Notes: generated by a model from the sequence alone, not told the origin. Shown: positions 1-8,814, counted from the stretch's first letter. The stretch is 64,000 nucleotides of DNA from Acidimicrobiia bacterium (GCA_036271555.1 DATBAK010000008.1:59600-123599), one strand, 5' to 3'. Translations and numbers: made by a program.

Positions 1-50
1 CGCTCGGGCGCGCGCCGCCCGGCGGCCCCGCCATTGCGAGGGCGAATTCA

Positions 51-584
51 ATGCGGCAACCTGCACGGATGCTCCGATGGAACGCCTTCGCCGAGCTCCG
101 GCCCGATCTGGCGGCGCAGGGGCGCAAGCTCTTCTACGACCACGATGTCGGGCTCGGCTTCCTCGCGACGGTGCGGCCCGACGGCGGACCCCGGGTCCAC
201 CCGATCTGCCCGGTGTTCAGTGAGGCCGGGCTCTTCGCCTTCATCGTCCCGGGCCCGAAGCTGAACGACCTGCACCGCGACCCGAGGTACTCGCTGCACT
301 GCGAGACGTACCCGCCGCCGAACCACGACGACGCGTTCATGATGAGTGGGGTCGTCGACTGGGTGCGCGACGGCGAGCTGCGGAACCTGCTCGCGCGCCA
401 GTTTCTCGGCGAACGTCAGCTCTCGGAGCCGTGGCCGGGCTTCGACCAGCAGGACCTGATCGAGTTCACATTCGACCGTTGTCTGCTCACGCTCACGAAC
501 ACGCGTGACGGACTCTCCGACGGGCACACCGTGTGGCGCGAGGAACCCGCGCGCGTCAAGCGGCGGTTTCGGCAGTCAACGTAA
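51..584 (+). CDS. Pyridoxamine 5'-phosphate oxidase-like flavoprotein
   Basis: The 177-residue protein looks like a single split-barrel PNPOx-like domain. The stretch FLATVRPDGGPRVHPICPVF (about residues 37-56) is the typical strand-turn-strand that contacts FMN or F420 in this superfamily, and PGPKLNDLHRDPR follows the usual pattern where a basic residue binds cofactor phosphate. Such proteins are cytosolic flavin or F420 oxidoreductases or heme/biliverdin binders; the substrate cannot be told here. The ATG at 51 has GAGGG about 9 bases upstream; a second ATG lies at 69. The 3' end overlaps the convergent GGDEF-EAL gene by 29 bases. Confidence 0.8.
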   Translation: MRQPARMLRWNAFAELRPDLAAQGRKLFYDHDVGLGFLATVRPDGGPRVHPICPVFSEAGLFAFIVPGPKLNDLHRDPRYSLHCETYPPPNHDDAFMMSGVVDWVRDGELRNLLARQFLGERQLSEPWPGFDQQDLIEFTFDRCLLTLTNTRDGLSDGHTVWREEPARVKRRFRQST

Positions 585-3000
585 AGGGCCGCACGCGCGC
601 GAGCAGCTCGCGCGTCGAGTCCGCGTCGAGCGGGCGACCGAGCAGGAAGCCCTGTGCGAGATCGCAGCCGAGCCCGCTGAGCGCGGCGACCTGCGCGTCG
701 GTCTCGACGCCTTCGGCGATCGGCACCAACCCGAGGGTGTGCGCGATCTGCACGATCGCGGCGGCGAGCGATGCGCCCGATCGGGCCATGTCGCTCACGA
801 ACGAGCGGTCGATCTTCAACATGTCGATCGGGAACTGCTGCAGATAGGCGAGCGACGAGTAGCCGGTGCCGAAGTCGTCGACCGCGAGGCGCACGCCGAG
901 CCGGCTGAGGCACTGGAGCTGCGCGGCCGCGGCCTCGGGATCCTTGATGAGCGCGTGCTCGGTGATCTCGAGGATCAGCCGGCCCGGCTCGAGCCCGCAG
1001 CGCCGCAGCAGCGCGTCGACGCGCGCCGGAAGGTCGGCGTCGAGTAGCTGACGGGGCGACATGTTCACGGTCACTGCGGGCGCAGCCTGGCCGTGCGCGC
1101 GCACCCAGTTCTGCGCTTCTTCGCATGCGGTCGCCAGGACGTGGTTGCCGATCTCGTCGATGAGCCCGCCCGACTCCGCGAACGGGATGAACGCCATCGG
1201 CCCGAGCAGCCCGCGCTCGGGGTGGTTCCAACGTACGAGCGTCTCGAACGCGGCGATGCGCTGGCTCGTGAGCTCGTAGATCGGCTGATAGTGCAGGACC
1301 AGCTCGCCGCGCTCGGCCGCGCCGCGAAGGTGCACCTCGAGATCGAGGCGTTCGATCGCGGCCTCGTGCATCTCGCGCGCGTACGCGCGGACGCAGTTCT
1401 TGCCGTTCGCCTTGGCGGTGTACATCGCGAGGTCGGCGTTGCGGAGCAGCTCGTCGGCGTTCGAGCCCGCGGCACCGAACGCGATGCCGATGCTGGCCGT
1501 CGCGGCCACCGGCTTCGTGCCGAGCGCGACCGGCTGTTGCAACGCGGCGACGATGCGCTCCGCGATCTCGGTCGCGTGCTCGGGCGCTTCGAGGTCGTCG
1601 ATCAGCACCGCGAACTCGTCGCCACCGAGGCGCGCCGCAGTGTCGCCCTGCCGCAGGCAGCTCGTGAGCCGGTCGCTCGCGACGCGCAGCAGGTCGTCAC
1701 CCGCGGAGTGGCCGAGGCTGTCGTTCACGGTCTTGAACTCGTCGAGGTCGATGAACAGCACCGCGAGCTGCCCGTCCGAGCGCTCGAGCCGCGTCGTCGC
1801 GTGGTCGACCCGGTCCCGGAACAGCGCCTGGTTGGCGAGCCCGGTGAGCGGGTCGTGGAACGCCTGGTGGATCAGCTCGCTCTGGAGCCGCCGGTGCTCG
1901 GTGACGTCCCGGAAGCTCCAGACCCGGCCGACGACCTGACCGTTGATCCATTGCGGGAGCGAGTCGCGCTCGTAGACCCGGCCGTCCTTGAAGTCGAGCG
2001 TGTCGTGGCTCGACGCCTCGGGATCCGCGTAGAGCTCGTGGATCTTGGCGACGAACGCGGCCGGGTCGCACAGTTGGTCGAGGAGGAACGCGAGCGCCGC
2101 GACGTCGTTGCGGTCGTCGAGCGCGTCGGGCGGCAGCTTCCACATCTCGGTGAAGCGCCCGTTCACGCTGGTCATGCGGCCCGACTCGTCGACGACCAGG
2201 ATGCCGTCGGCGGTCGACTCGAGCGTCGCCGCGAGCACCGAGTTGGTCGCGCGCACGTCTTCCTCGGCGGCCACGCGATCGGTGATGTCGTGCCCGGTGA
2301 CGACGAGCCCTTCGACCGTCGGGTCGTCGAGGAGGTTCGTGAAGGTCAGCGCGAACGGGATCGCATCGCGACTGATGTGGCGGAGCCTGAGGTCGACGGT
2401 CACCGGCACGCGCGGCGCGCCGTCCTCGTCGCTGCAGACGTCGCGTAGCGCGGCGTCGAGGATCGCGCGGTCGTCGCCGTCGACGAGCGCGTCGAGCGTG
2501 CGCCCCTCGAGCCATTCCTGGTCGTGTCCGAGCTGACGCGTGAGCGCGCCGGAGGACGCGGTCACGACGCCGTCGCCGGTGAGGAGCATCGTGAGCGACG
2601 CGGAGTTCTGCATCAACGATCGGAAGCGCGCGACCTCGTCGCCCGCGACCTCCCAACGCCGACGCTCCGTGACGTCGCGCACGCTCAGCAACAACTCGTC
2701 GCCGAGCGGGGCGCCGATCATCTCGACGAGGCGCCAGCCGTCACCGCTGCGCACGCGCAGCTCGAGCAGCGAACCGACCTCCTTCTGCTGCACGCTCGCG
2801 ATCGCGAGCGCTGCGAGCTGGAGATCCTCGGGGTGGATGAAATCGAGACCGTTCGCCCCGATCGCCTCGTCGAGCGGCAGGCCGAAGATGCGCTCGGCCG
2901 CCCGGTTCGCCCACCGGATCCGTGCGTCGGCGCCGATGACGAGCACCGCATCGGGAAGTGCGCCCGCGATGTCGGCGAGCGCGAAGAAGTCGTGCGGCAC
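556..3000 (-). CDS. PAS-PAS-PAS-GGDEF-EAL cyclic-di-GMP signalling protein
   Basis: The 814-residue protein has three PAS-like sensor segments (about residues 8-118, 125-245 and 250-375), then a GGDEF domain and an EAL domain. The diguanylate cyclase signature is intact (RLGGDEF near residue 458) and is preceded by DPLTGLANQALF. In the phosphodiesterase domain the signature is ETL (FETLVRW near residue 585) instead of EAL, but the other metal-site motifs NMSPRQL, ILEITEHA, DDFGTGYSSLAYL and AEGVET are present, so activity may be kept. No transmembrane segment or signal peptide is seen, so it should be cytosolic. GTG start at 3000 with GAGG 4 bases upstream. The partner is unknown, but c-di-GMP control of the surface-glycan genes downstream would be plausible. 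Confidence 0.93.
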   Translation of the reverse strand: MPHDFFALADIAGALPDAVLVIGADARIRWANRAAERIFGLPLDEAIGANGLDFIHPEDLQLAALAIASVQQKEVGSLLELRVRSGDGWRLVEMIGAPLGDELLLSVRDVTERRRWEVAGDEVARFRSLMQNSASLTMLLTGDGVVTASSGALTRQLGHDQEWLEGRTLDALVDGDDRAILDAALRDVCSDEDGAPRVPVTVDLRLRHISRDAIPFALTFTNLLDDPTVEGLVVTGHDITDRVAAEEDVRATNSVLAATLESTADGILVVDESGRMTSVNGRFTEMWKLPPDALDDRNDVAALAFLLDQLCDPAAFVAKIHELYADPEASSHDTLDFKDGRVYERDSLPQWINGQVVGRVWSFRDVTEHRRLQSELIHQAFHDPLTGLANQALFRDRVDHATTRLERSDGQLAVLFIDLDEFKTVNDSLGHSAGDDLLRVASDRLTSCLRQGDTAARLGGDEFAVLIDDLEAPEHATEIAERIVAALQQPVALGTKPVAATASIGIAFGAAGSNADELLRNADLAMYTAKANGKNCVRAYAREMHEAAIERLDLEVHLRGAAERGELVLHYQPIYELTSQRIAAFETLVRWNHPERGLLGPMAFIPFAESGGLIDEIGNHVLATACEEAQNWVRAHGQAAPAVTVNMSPRQLLDADLPARVDALLRRCGLEPGRLILEITEHALIKDPEAAAAQLQCLSRLGVRLAVDDFGTGYSSLAYLQQFPIDMLKIDRSFVSDMARSGASLAAAIVQIAHTLGLVPIAEGVETDAQVAALSGLGCDLAQGFLLGRPLDADSTRELLARVRPFTLTAETAA

Positions 3001-3024
3001 TCCACCTCATCGGCGCGCCGGGCT

Positions 3025-3036
3025 GGTCAATTGACC
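3025..3036. promoter_or_regulatory. 12-bp perfect palindrome upstream of the GGDEF-EAL gene
   Basis: GGTCAATTGACC is a perfect palindrome 25 bases upstream of the GTG start at 3000, followed at once by a second CAATTG. Its AT-rich centre stands out in this GC-rich DNA. It could be an operator; no regulator is identified. Confidence 0.3.
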
Positions 3037-3055
3037 CAATTGCCCCGAGACCGTG

Positions 3056-3097
3056 GGCGCCCGGCGTGACGCCGTTGGGACGCGATGCCCGGGCGCC
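3056..3097 (-). terminator. Possible hairpin after the ferritin-like gene
   Basis: Arms at 3056-3064 (GGCGCCCGG) and 3089-3097 (CCGGGCGCC) are perfectly complementary over 9 bp with a 24-base loop. The structure starts 7 bases past the stop of the minus-strand gene ending at 3104. There is no T-run, so a terminator role is only inferred. Confidence 0.3.
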
Positions 3098-3103
3098 GGG
3101 GGA

Positions 3104-3694
3104 CTACGCCTGGGTGGCCGCCGGCATCGATTGCGCGCAGACGATCTGCCGCAACTCCTCGACCGCGCGGCACACGGTGTCGATCTTCTCCTCGAGCCCG
3201 CCGAGCCGGTCGCCGTCGGCGACTTCCGCGCGCCTCGACTTCGCCGCGGCCTTCAACTGTTCGTAGCAACCGCGCAGCAGTCGACCGCTGTCGCGCTCTT
3301 CCGCGATGTAGCGGCCGAGCAGCGCGCCGGTGTGGATGTCGATCGAGTGGTCGTGGAAGAAGTTGTCGAACACGTCGGGACGATCGCCGGTGTCGATGCG
3401 GTGCAGACCCAACGCCTTCATCTTCTCGAGGTCGCTGCGATCCGAACGCGCGATCTCGAGCTTGCGCGCGTGGTCGGCGTCGTCCTTCGCCCAACGCACT
3501 TCGTAGCCGAGCTCGTTGATGCGCTTCGCGAAGGTCATGCCGTGCTCGCCCTCGCGCGCCGCAACGGTGCGCAGCACCGCGCACACGTCGGCGCTCGGCG
3601 TCACGTCGATCCACGCGCGGAGGTACTCGTGTGCGTTCGTCTCCGCGACGGCGACGGCGTTCAGGAGTCCGAGATAGCTGGGCTTGTCGGACAC
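3104..3694 (-). CDS. Ferritin-like four-helix protein
   Basis: The 196-residue alpha-helical protein carries carboxylate/histidine pairs typical of ferritin-like diiron bundles: ETNAHEYLRAW in the first helix and REGEHGMTFAKRINELGY in the second. A later segment reads HDHSIDIHTGALLGRYIAEERDSGRLLR. Related short proteins are cytosolic and of unknown role, possibly metal or oxidative-stress related. I chose the GTG at 3694 because GAGGAG lies 6 bases before it; an in-frame ATG at 3760 would add 22 residues that do not look like part of the fold. Metal binding is inferred from the residue pattern only. Confidence 0.75.
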   Translation of the reverse strand: MSDKPSYLGLLNAVAVAETNAHEYLRAWIDVTPSADVCAVLRTVAAREGEHGMTFAKRINELGYEVRWAKDDADHARKLEIARSDRSDLEKMKALGLHRIDTGDRPDVFDNFFHDHSIDIHTGALLGRYIAEERDSGRLLRGCYEQLKAAAKSRRAEVADGDRLGGLEEKIDTVCRAVEELRQIVCAQSMPAATQA

Positions 3695-3858
3695 GGCGCA
3701 CTCCTCTGCGGTCAGCGGCTCGTTCGTGAAAACCCTCTCATGCCCTTTCGAGCCGGGCAACCGGGCGTCGGGCGGGCGCGCGTGAACTCCGGAGCCGCCG
3801 CGACCGTATGTGTTCGCCGGAACCTCAGGTGGAGACCCTTGAAAGTCGTAGGTATGCG

Positions 3859-4491
3859 ATGAACACAGTTGGGCGACTCAAGACGGGCGGTGTGCGCGGT
3901 GTGCGCGGGAAGCGCGGTGTCACGATGGCCGCGATCGTGGGCATGGCCGTGATCGCGTTGGCCGCGTGCGGATCGTCGTCGTCGAGTGGTTCGGGAACCC
4001 CGGCGACGTCGGGGCAGCCGGCCGCGACCACGCCGTCGACGACGGCCGCCGGGAATGGAGCGACGAGCGCGACGGTCAAGACCGCGACCGACTCGAAGCT
4101 CGGCACGATCCTCGTCGACGACGCCGGGCGCACGCTCTACACGCTCACGAACAACGGCAAGGCCGTCGCGTGCACCGGCGGCTGCCTGAGCGCGTGGCCG
4201 CCACTGCTCCTCGCGTCCGGCGCGACCAGTGCGACACCCGGATCCGGCGTGACCGGACTCGGTGCCACTTCGGCCGCCGGCGGCACGCAGGTCACCGAGA
4301 ACGGTCTGCCGCTGTACCACTTCTCGGGTGACACGAGCGCCGGCGACACGAACGGTGAGGGCATCACGAGCTTCGGCGGAACCTGGCACGCGGGCACCGC
4401 GATGGACTCGACTGCGACGACTGCACCGGCCTCCGTCGTGAGCCCGACCACGGGCTCCGGCCCCACGACGACCAACGCCTACGGCTATTGA
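3859..4491 (+). CDS. Secreted-repeat (COG4315-type) lipoprotein
   Basis: The 210-residue protein starts with a basic n-region, a hydrophobic stretch and the lipobox LAAC with Cys37, so it should be lipid-anchored on the outer face of the membrane. After a Ser/Thr/Pro/Gly linker come two copies of the short secreted repeat: GTILVDDAGRTLYTLTNN followed by CTGGCLSAWPPLL, and later TQVTENGLPLYHFSGD followed by GGTWHAG. These match the COG4315 family common in actinomycetes, whose function is not established. An upstream in-frame ATG at 3808 would lengthen the n-region by 17 residues; the ATG at 3859 gives the more normal signal peptide. Confidence 0.85.
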   Translation: MNTVGRLKTGGVRGVRGKRGVTMAAIVGMAVIALAACGSSSSSGSGTPATSGQPAATTPSTTAAGNGATSATVKTATDSKLGTILVDDAGRTLYTLTNNGKAVACTGGCLSAWPPLLLASGATSATPGSGVTGLGATSAAGGTQVTENGLPLYHFSGDTSAGDTNGEGITSFGGTWHAGTAMDSTATTAPASVVSPTTGSGPTTTNAYGY

Positions 4492-4619
4492 GATCGGCGG
4501 CTCACGCGCCCCGCGCGCGTGAGCCGCTCGTCGGGTTCGGGGCGGTGTTCGGCCCGCCGGGGCCGAAAAGAGCGGGTGGTACCGTCTGCGCCCATGCGGG
4601 TGGCGGTGCGGTGTCGAGC

Positions 4620-5789
4620 ATGAGCACGCCCGCGGTCATCGGCGGTGAGCCCGCGTTCGCGCCGGCGCTCCCGTTCGTGCGTCCGACGGTTCCCGATCTC
4701 GCGCGCGTCACCGCGCGCGTCGACGCGTCGTACTCGCGCGGCATGCTCACCAACGGGCCGATCGTGCGCGAGTTCGAGGCCGCGGCGGCCGACCGGCTCG
4801 GTGTGCCGCACGCGATCGCGGTGTCGTCGTGCACGGCCGGGCTCATGCTCGTGCTGCGTTCGCTGGCACCCCGCGGACCGGTCGTACTGCCGAGCTTCAC
4901 GTTCTCGGCGTCGGCCCACGCGATCGTGTGGAACGGGCTCGAGCCGCGCTTCGTCGAGTGTGATCCGACGTCGTTCCAGATCGACACCGCATCGGCGGCG
5001 GCGCGCATCGACGGCGCGGGCGCGCTGCTCGCAACCCACGTGTTCGGCGCCGCGTGCGACGTCGACGCGGTCGAGGCGCTGGCCGCACGGACCGGGATCC
5101 CGGTGCTCTTCGACGCCGCGCACGGGTTCGGGGGGGCGCACGGCGGGCGCCCCATCGGCGGGTTCGGCGCGGCCGAGGTCTTCAGCCTCAGCCCGACAAA
5201 GGTCGTCGTCGCGGGCGAAGGCGGCGTGATCGCGACACACGACGACGCGCTCGCCGACGAGCTGCGCATCGGGCGCGACTACGGGAACCCGGGCGACTAC
5301 GACACGCAGTTCGTCGGGCTGAACGCACGCATGTCGGAGCTGCACGCCGCGATCGGCGTCGAGTCGCTCGCAGGGCTCGACGAGCGGCTCGCGCAGCGCC
5401 GGCACATCGTCGACCGCTATCGCAGCGGGCTCGCGGAGCTGCCCGGCGTCGCGGTGCAGCGCATCGACGCGGGTGACGAGTCGACGTACAAGGACTTCAC
5501 GATCGCGATCGACGAGCCGACGTTCGGCATCGCGCGCGACACCGTCGTGGACGCGCTGCGCGCCGACGGCATCGACACGCGCTGCTACTTCTCGCCGCCG
5601 GTGCACCGTCAGCACGCGTACCGCGACGTCGCGCCCTACGACCTCCCGGTCACCGACGCGGTCGCGGGGCGCGTCGTGAGCCTGCCGATCTACGCGTCGC
5701 TCACCGATCGCGACATCGACACCGTGACGCGCGTGCTCGCGTCGCTGCACCACCACGCGGACAAGGTGCGAGCCGCCCTCGCTGCATGA
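4620..5789 (+). CDS. DegT/DnrJ/EryC1/StrS-family PLP aminotransferase
   Basis: The 389-residue protein matches the sugar aminotransferase family, which transaminates keto-sugar nucleotides to amino-sugars in the cytosol. The probable PLP lysine is K194 in SLSPTKVVVAGEGG, and the ring-nitrogen aspartate is D165 in PVLFDAAHGFGG. TNGPIVREFEAAAADRLGVPHAIAVSSCTAGL contains the usual N-terminal cofactor region. ATG at 4620 is chosen; the sequence upstream in frame is low-complexity and non-conserved looking. The stop overlaps the start of the next gene by 4 bases (ATGA), so it is the first gene of a three-gene operon. It could supply an amino sugar to the glycan region from 11 kb on, for example using the product of the 4,6-dehydratase at 36.8 kb; that link is inferred. 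Confidence 0.88.
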   Translation: MSTPAVIGGEPAFAPALPFVRPTVPDLARVTARVDASYSRGMLTNGPIVREFEAAAADRLGVPHAIAVSSCTAGLMLVLRSLAPRGPVVLPSFTFSASAHAIVWNGLEPRFVECDPTSFQIDTASAAARIDGAGALLATHVFGAACDVDAVEALAARTGIPVLFDAAHGFGGAHGGRPIGGFGAAEVFSLSPTKVVVAGEGGVIATHDDALADELRIGRDYGNPGDYDTQFVGLNARMSELHAAIGVESLAGLDERLAQRRHIVDRYRSGLAELPGVAVQRIDAGDESTYKDFTIAIDEPTFGIARDTVVDALRADGIDTRCYFSPPVHRQHAYRDVAPYDLPVTDAVAGRVVSLPIYASLTDRDIDTVTRVLASLHHHADKVRAALAA

Positions 5790-6766
5790 TCGCCGCGTCC
5801 GTCCTGCACGACTTCGCGAATCGCCAGGAGTTCCACGAGGGACTGCGCTGGGGCGTCGCGCTCGCGGCCGTATCGGTCGTCGCGGGCGTCATCTGCACGT
5901 CGGTGTTCCGTAAGCCGGCGCCGATCGCGGGCCTTGTGGTCACGATCGCGTTCGCGTCCGCGGTGACGCCCGCGCGAGCGGTCTCGATCGACGGGTTCGG
6001 TCGCACCGGGCTGCCGAGCAACGTCGGCCACGGGCTCGTCTACCTGGGCATCGCGGGGCTCGTCGTCGGCCTGCTCATGATGTGGCAGCGCGCGCTCGTG
6101 CTCGTCGGCCTCGTCGTCACCATCCCGGGCGCGGTGCTGCTGACGCAGAAGAGCGGTCTGCCGAACGAACACTGGGTCGCGCCGCTCGTCGTGCTGACGA
6201 CCGTCGTCGGCGGGACGTTGGTCGCAGACTTCGACCGGCGCCACCGCAGGCGCGGTTGGGGTCCGGTGATGTTCGCGGTCACCGTCGTCGGCATGTACTT
6301 CACGGTTCCCGATACGGAAGTCGCGCTCGTGCTGCTCGGCGCGTCGCTGCCGCTCGTGCTGCTCGGCTGGCCGGTGCCGCTCACGTCGATCGGTGCCGTC
6401 GGCGCGTACCCCGCGGTCGGCGCGCTCGCGTGGACCGCGGCGTACGAAGGACTGGGCCGGCCGTCGGCGATCGTCGCGGGCGTCGCGTGCCTCGGGCTGT
6501 TCGTCGTCGAGCCCGTCACGCGCATCCTGCTCGGGTTCAAGCGGACGATCTTCGACATGCTGCCGCGTCGCTGGTGGCTCGCGATCCCCGTCGCGGTCGG
6601 CCACCTCGTGCTCGTGTTCGTCGCCGCGCGCGTCGCGGGTCTGCGTCAGGACGTCGGACAGGCGACACTGATCGTCGTGGCCGAGCTCGTCAGCGCCGTC
6701 GCCGTGCTGTGGGCGATCCAGGCCGAGGCGCTGCCGCAGCCGCGTCGGCGGAGCGTGCCGCGCTGA
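5786..6766 (+). CDS. Polytopic membrane protein of unknown function
   Basis: The 326-residue protein has about ten hydrophobic segments spread from residue 21 to residue 313, separated by short loops, with a basic cytosolic-looking loop DFDRRHRRRGW near residue 150 and a basic tail. I recognise no catalytic motif. It overlaps the aminotransferase by ATGA and the XRE gene by TGATG, so the three are probably translated together. It could be a transporter or scaffold for glycan work, but nothing in the sequence proves this. Confidence 0.75.
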   Translation: MIAASVLHDFANRQEFHEGLRWGVALAAVSVVAGVICTSVFRKPAPIAGLVVTIAFASAVTPARAVSIDGFGRTGLPSNVGHGLVYLGIAGLVVGLLMMWQRALVLVGLVVTIPGAVLLTQKSGLPNEHWVAPLVVLTTVVGGTLVADFDRRHRRRGWGPVMFAVTVVGMYFTVPDTEVALVLLGASLPLVLLGWPVPLTSIGAVGAYPAVGALAWTAAYEGLGRPSAIVAGVACLGLFVVEPVTRILLGFKRTIFDMLPRRWWLAIPVAVGHLVLVFVAARVAGLRQDVGQATLIVVAELVSAVAVLWAIQAEALPQPRRRSVPR

Positions 6767-7149
6767 TGGTCGATCCGACGTCGACGCTCGGGCGCGCGAT
6801 TCGAGCCCGGCGCGAAGAGCTGCACCTCAGCACCGACGACGCCGCGGTACGCGCGCGCATCCCCGAGACGTCGTGGAGGCTGATCGAGCAGGGCCAGCAG
6901 GCGCCCAGCGACCTCATGCTCGGTGCGATCTGCCGCGCGCTCGAGTGGACGCCCGCGACGATCGACAACTTGCTGCGCAACGAGATCCACGTGAACCCCG
7001 ACGGCGAGATGGTCGTCGATCTCGACGCGTCCGAACGCGCCGCCGCGCCGCCGCAACCCGAGCTCACGCTCGACGTGCGCGGGCTCACGAGCGCGCAGCT
7101 GCGCGAGGTACAGGGCTACATCGACTACCTGCGCGAGCGCTTCAGCTGA
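6766..7149 (+). CDS. XRE-family helix-turn-helix regulator
   Basis: The 127-residue protein has an N-terminal XRE/Cro-type domain (about residues 6-70): LGRAIRARREELHLS forms helix 1 and start of helix 2, followed by IPETSWRLIEQGQQAPS, the usual recognition helix and loop, and LGAICRALEWTPATIDNLL. The C-terminal half (VRGLTSAQLREVQGYIDYLRERF) is probably a dimerisation helix. It is the last gene of the operon starting at 4620 and may regulate it or the convergent kinase operon; its last 8 bases overlap that operon's final gene. The target is unknown. Confidence 0.85.
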   Translation: MVDPTSTLGRAIRARREELHLSTDDAAVRARIPETSWRLIEQGQQAPSDLMLGAICRALEWTPATIDNLLRNEIHVNPDGEMVVDLDASERAAAPPQPELTLDVRGLTSAQLREVQGYIDYLRERFS

Positions 7150-7924
7150 GCCCGTCGCGCGCGAGCGCGACGACGGCAGGGGAGCCGAGCGCGAGTGGCC
7201 GCACGACGCGACCGTCGGCGTCGATCAAGTAGGCGACCGGAGTTCCGAGTCCCGCGAACGCCTCCGCGCGATCGTCGTCCTGGAGTCGGAGGCGGGCCCC
7301 GAGCCCGCTGCCGTCGAGCAGGGCGCGGTTCGCGCGCGCGTCGCCGGTTGCGAGGAGCACGACGTCGACGCCGGCGGCTTCGAGTCGCGGCGCGAGCGCG
7401 GCGAGGTCGTCGACGATCGTCGCGCAGTACCGGCACGTCGGGCTCCACGCGACGACGAGCGCGGCGCGGCCCCGCAGCGCGCGGCTCGACCAGTGCGCGC
7501 CGGCGTGGGTTCGCGCGTCGAAGTCGGGGAGCGCGGCGCCGACCGCGAGACCTTCGGGCTCGTCGCCGATCTCGGTGACCGGTTCCGACACGCCGAAGAG
7601 GAAGCCGATCGCGCCGATGTCGCGCGCGAGACGGAGCACGTCGGCGCGCACCGCATCGACGTCGACCTCGAAGACGTCGGCGATGTCGGCCGCGATCTCG
7701 TCGATCGAGCCCGACCCGTCGAAGCACTGCCACACGATCGCCGCGCTCTCGTTGAGCGCGCAGGTCTCGAGGAAGACGGTGCCCGGCGCGACGCGACCGA
7801 TGACGAGCTCGGCTCCGATCGGCACCTCGGCGACGTCGGGACGCACGTGCGGCACGAACGACGCGTCGAGCTCGTCGGGCCGGAGGTCGGCGGCCGGGTC
7901 GTCGACGGCCGGGCTCGCGCTCAC
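7142..7924 (-). CDS. PqqD-like domain fused to a thioredoxin/TlpA-like redoxin
   Basis: The 260-residue protein has two parts. Residues about 30-115 look like PqqD (a winged-helix peptide-binding fold), with TVFLETCALNESAAIVWQCF, then IDEIAADIADVFEVD and VLRLARDIGAIGFL. Residues about 125-260 are a TlpA/AhpC-TSA-like redoxin with the dithiol motif CRYC (C164, C167) in AWSPTCRYCATIVDDLA and the cis-Pro region GLGTPVAYLIDADGRV. There is no signal peptide, so it is probably cytosolic. The GTG start at 7924 overlaps the stop of the preceding gene (GTGA), so it is the last gene of the kinase operon. The fusion suggests redox handling of a bound peptide or carrier; this is inference. Confidence 0.85.
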   Translation of the reverse strand: MSASPAVDDPAADLRPDELDASFVPHVRPDVAEVPIGAELVIGRVAPGTVFLETCALNESAAIVWQCFDGSGSIDEIAADIADVFEVDVDAVRADVLRLARDIGAIGFLFGVSEPVTEIGDEPEGLAVGAALPDFDARTHAGAHWSSRALRGRAALVVAWSPTCRYCATIVDDLAALAPRLEAAGVDVVLLATGDARANRALLDGSGLGARLRLQDDDRAEAFAGLGTPVAYLIDADGRVVRPLALGSPAVVALARDGLS

Positions 7925-8814
7925 CGGGACTCCGAGAGCTCGACGAGGCGCCGACCGAGCGCGGCCGGGTTCGCCCACGAGATGCCGAATGCGGGCACGC
8001 GGCTGAAGACCGCGGCGACGCCGTCGAGGACGGCCTGCGCACCGACGGCGGCGGCGTTCACGACCTCTTGTGCTCCGGCCGCGACTGCGGGCGCGACGCC
8101 GAGGGGCCCCGCGGCGTGCTCCTCGGTCGTGAAGGCCCACGCCGCGAGCGGGTAGCGCCCGGGCGCGACCGGCTCGAGCTCGCGCGGCGCGGGCGGGTGC
8201 CGACGCTCGAAGTCGGCGAGCGCGTCGCGGTCGATCGTGAGCGCGGGCTCGGGCACCACGAGGCACGCGTCGTCGGGATCGAGGTGCAGCACCGGCACGT
8301 CGACGATCGCGACGCCCGCGTCGTTGAGCCGGCTCTCGACGTTCGGTAGCTCGGCGCGGATCCGCTCGGGTGCGATCACCGCGCGGCCGTTGGCGACCAG
8401 GCCGACGGCCGCGAGCCGCGGCAGTGTCGTCGTGGCGGCGGGTTCGGCGAAGTCGGAGAGGTGGTGCAGCAGCGTGCGCACGATGCGACGGGGCGTGCGC
8501 GTGCGCACCAGCGTGTCGCTCGCGCGATAGAGGAAGTGGAAGCCGTGCACCTGCTCGTCGTCGTCGCCCCGGCTCACGAGCGCGGAGAAGTTGGCGGGCG
8601 CGTCGAGGTCGATCACGTGCGCGGCGAGGATGCGCCGCAGGTCGGCGTCGAGCTCCGCCGTCGACGAACGCACGCCGAGGGCCCACTCGCCGACGAGGAA
8701 CGTGCTCGCGGCCTCCCACTCCATGTCGTCGAGTGACTCGATGCACGAGCTGCACGTGCTCATGACCGGCACGGTGCGCGGTTCGAGGACGCGGGGTCCG
8801 CGACGCTCAGCCAC
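7921..8814 (-). CDS. HprK-related pseudokinase-like protein (no P-loop)
   Basis: By eye this protein of about 297 residues aligns without gaps to the HprK-like kinase encoded at 9150-10085. ALGV...LLHHL...LPRLAAVGLVANGRAVIAP here matches ALGL...LLWHL...WLLLHAAAAEHDGSAVLLP there at the same spacing. Where the kinase has the Walker A residues AGKST this protein has AELPN, and the kinase TDE near the second metal/phosphate site is VDV. It therefore looks like a paralogue that has lost nucleotide binding. The C-terminal third (PLGVAPAVAAGAQEVVNAAA...) is unique. N-terminal CSSC could bind metal. The start is uncertain: GTG at 8814 overlaps the stop of the gene before it, and ATG at 8763 is the alternative. 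Confidence 0.7.
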   Translation of the reverse strand: MAERRGPRVLEPRTVPVMSTCSSCIESLDDMEWEAASTFLVGEWALGVRSSTAELDADLRRILAAHVIDLDAPANFSALVSRGDDDEQVHGFHFLYRASDTLVRTRTPRRIVRTLLHHLSDFAEPAATTTLPRLAAVGLVANGRAVIAPERIRAELPNVESRLNDAGVAIVDVPVLHLDPDDACLVVPEPALTIDRDALADFERRHPPAPRELEPVAPGRYPLAAWAFTTEEHAAGPLGVAPAVAAGAQEVVNAAAVGAQAVLDGVAAVFSRVPAFGISWANPAALGRRLVELSESR

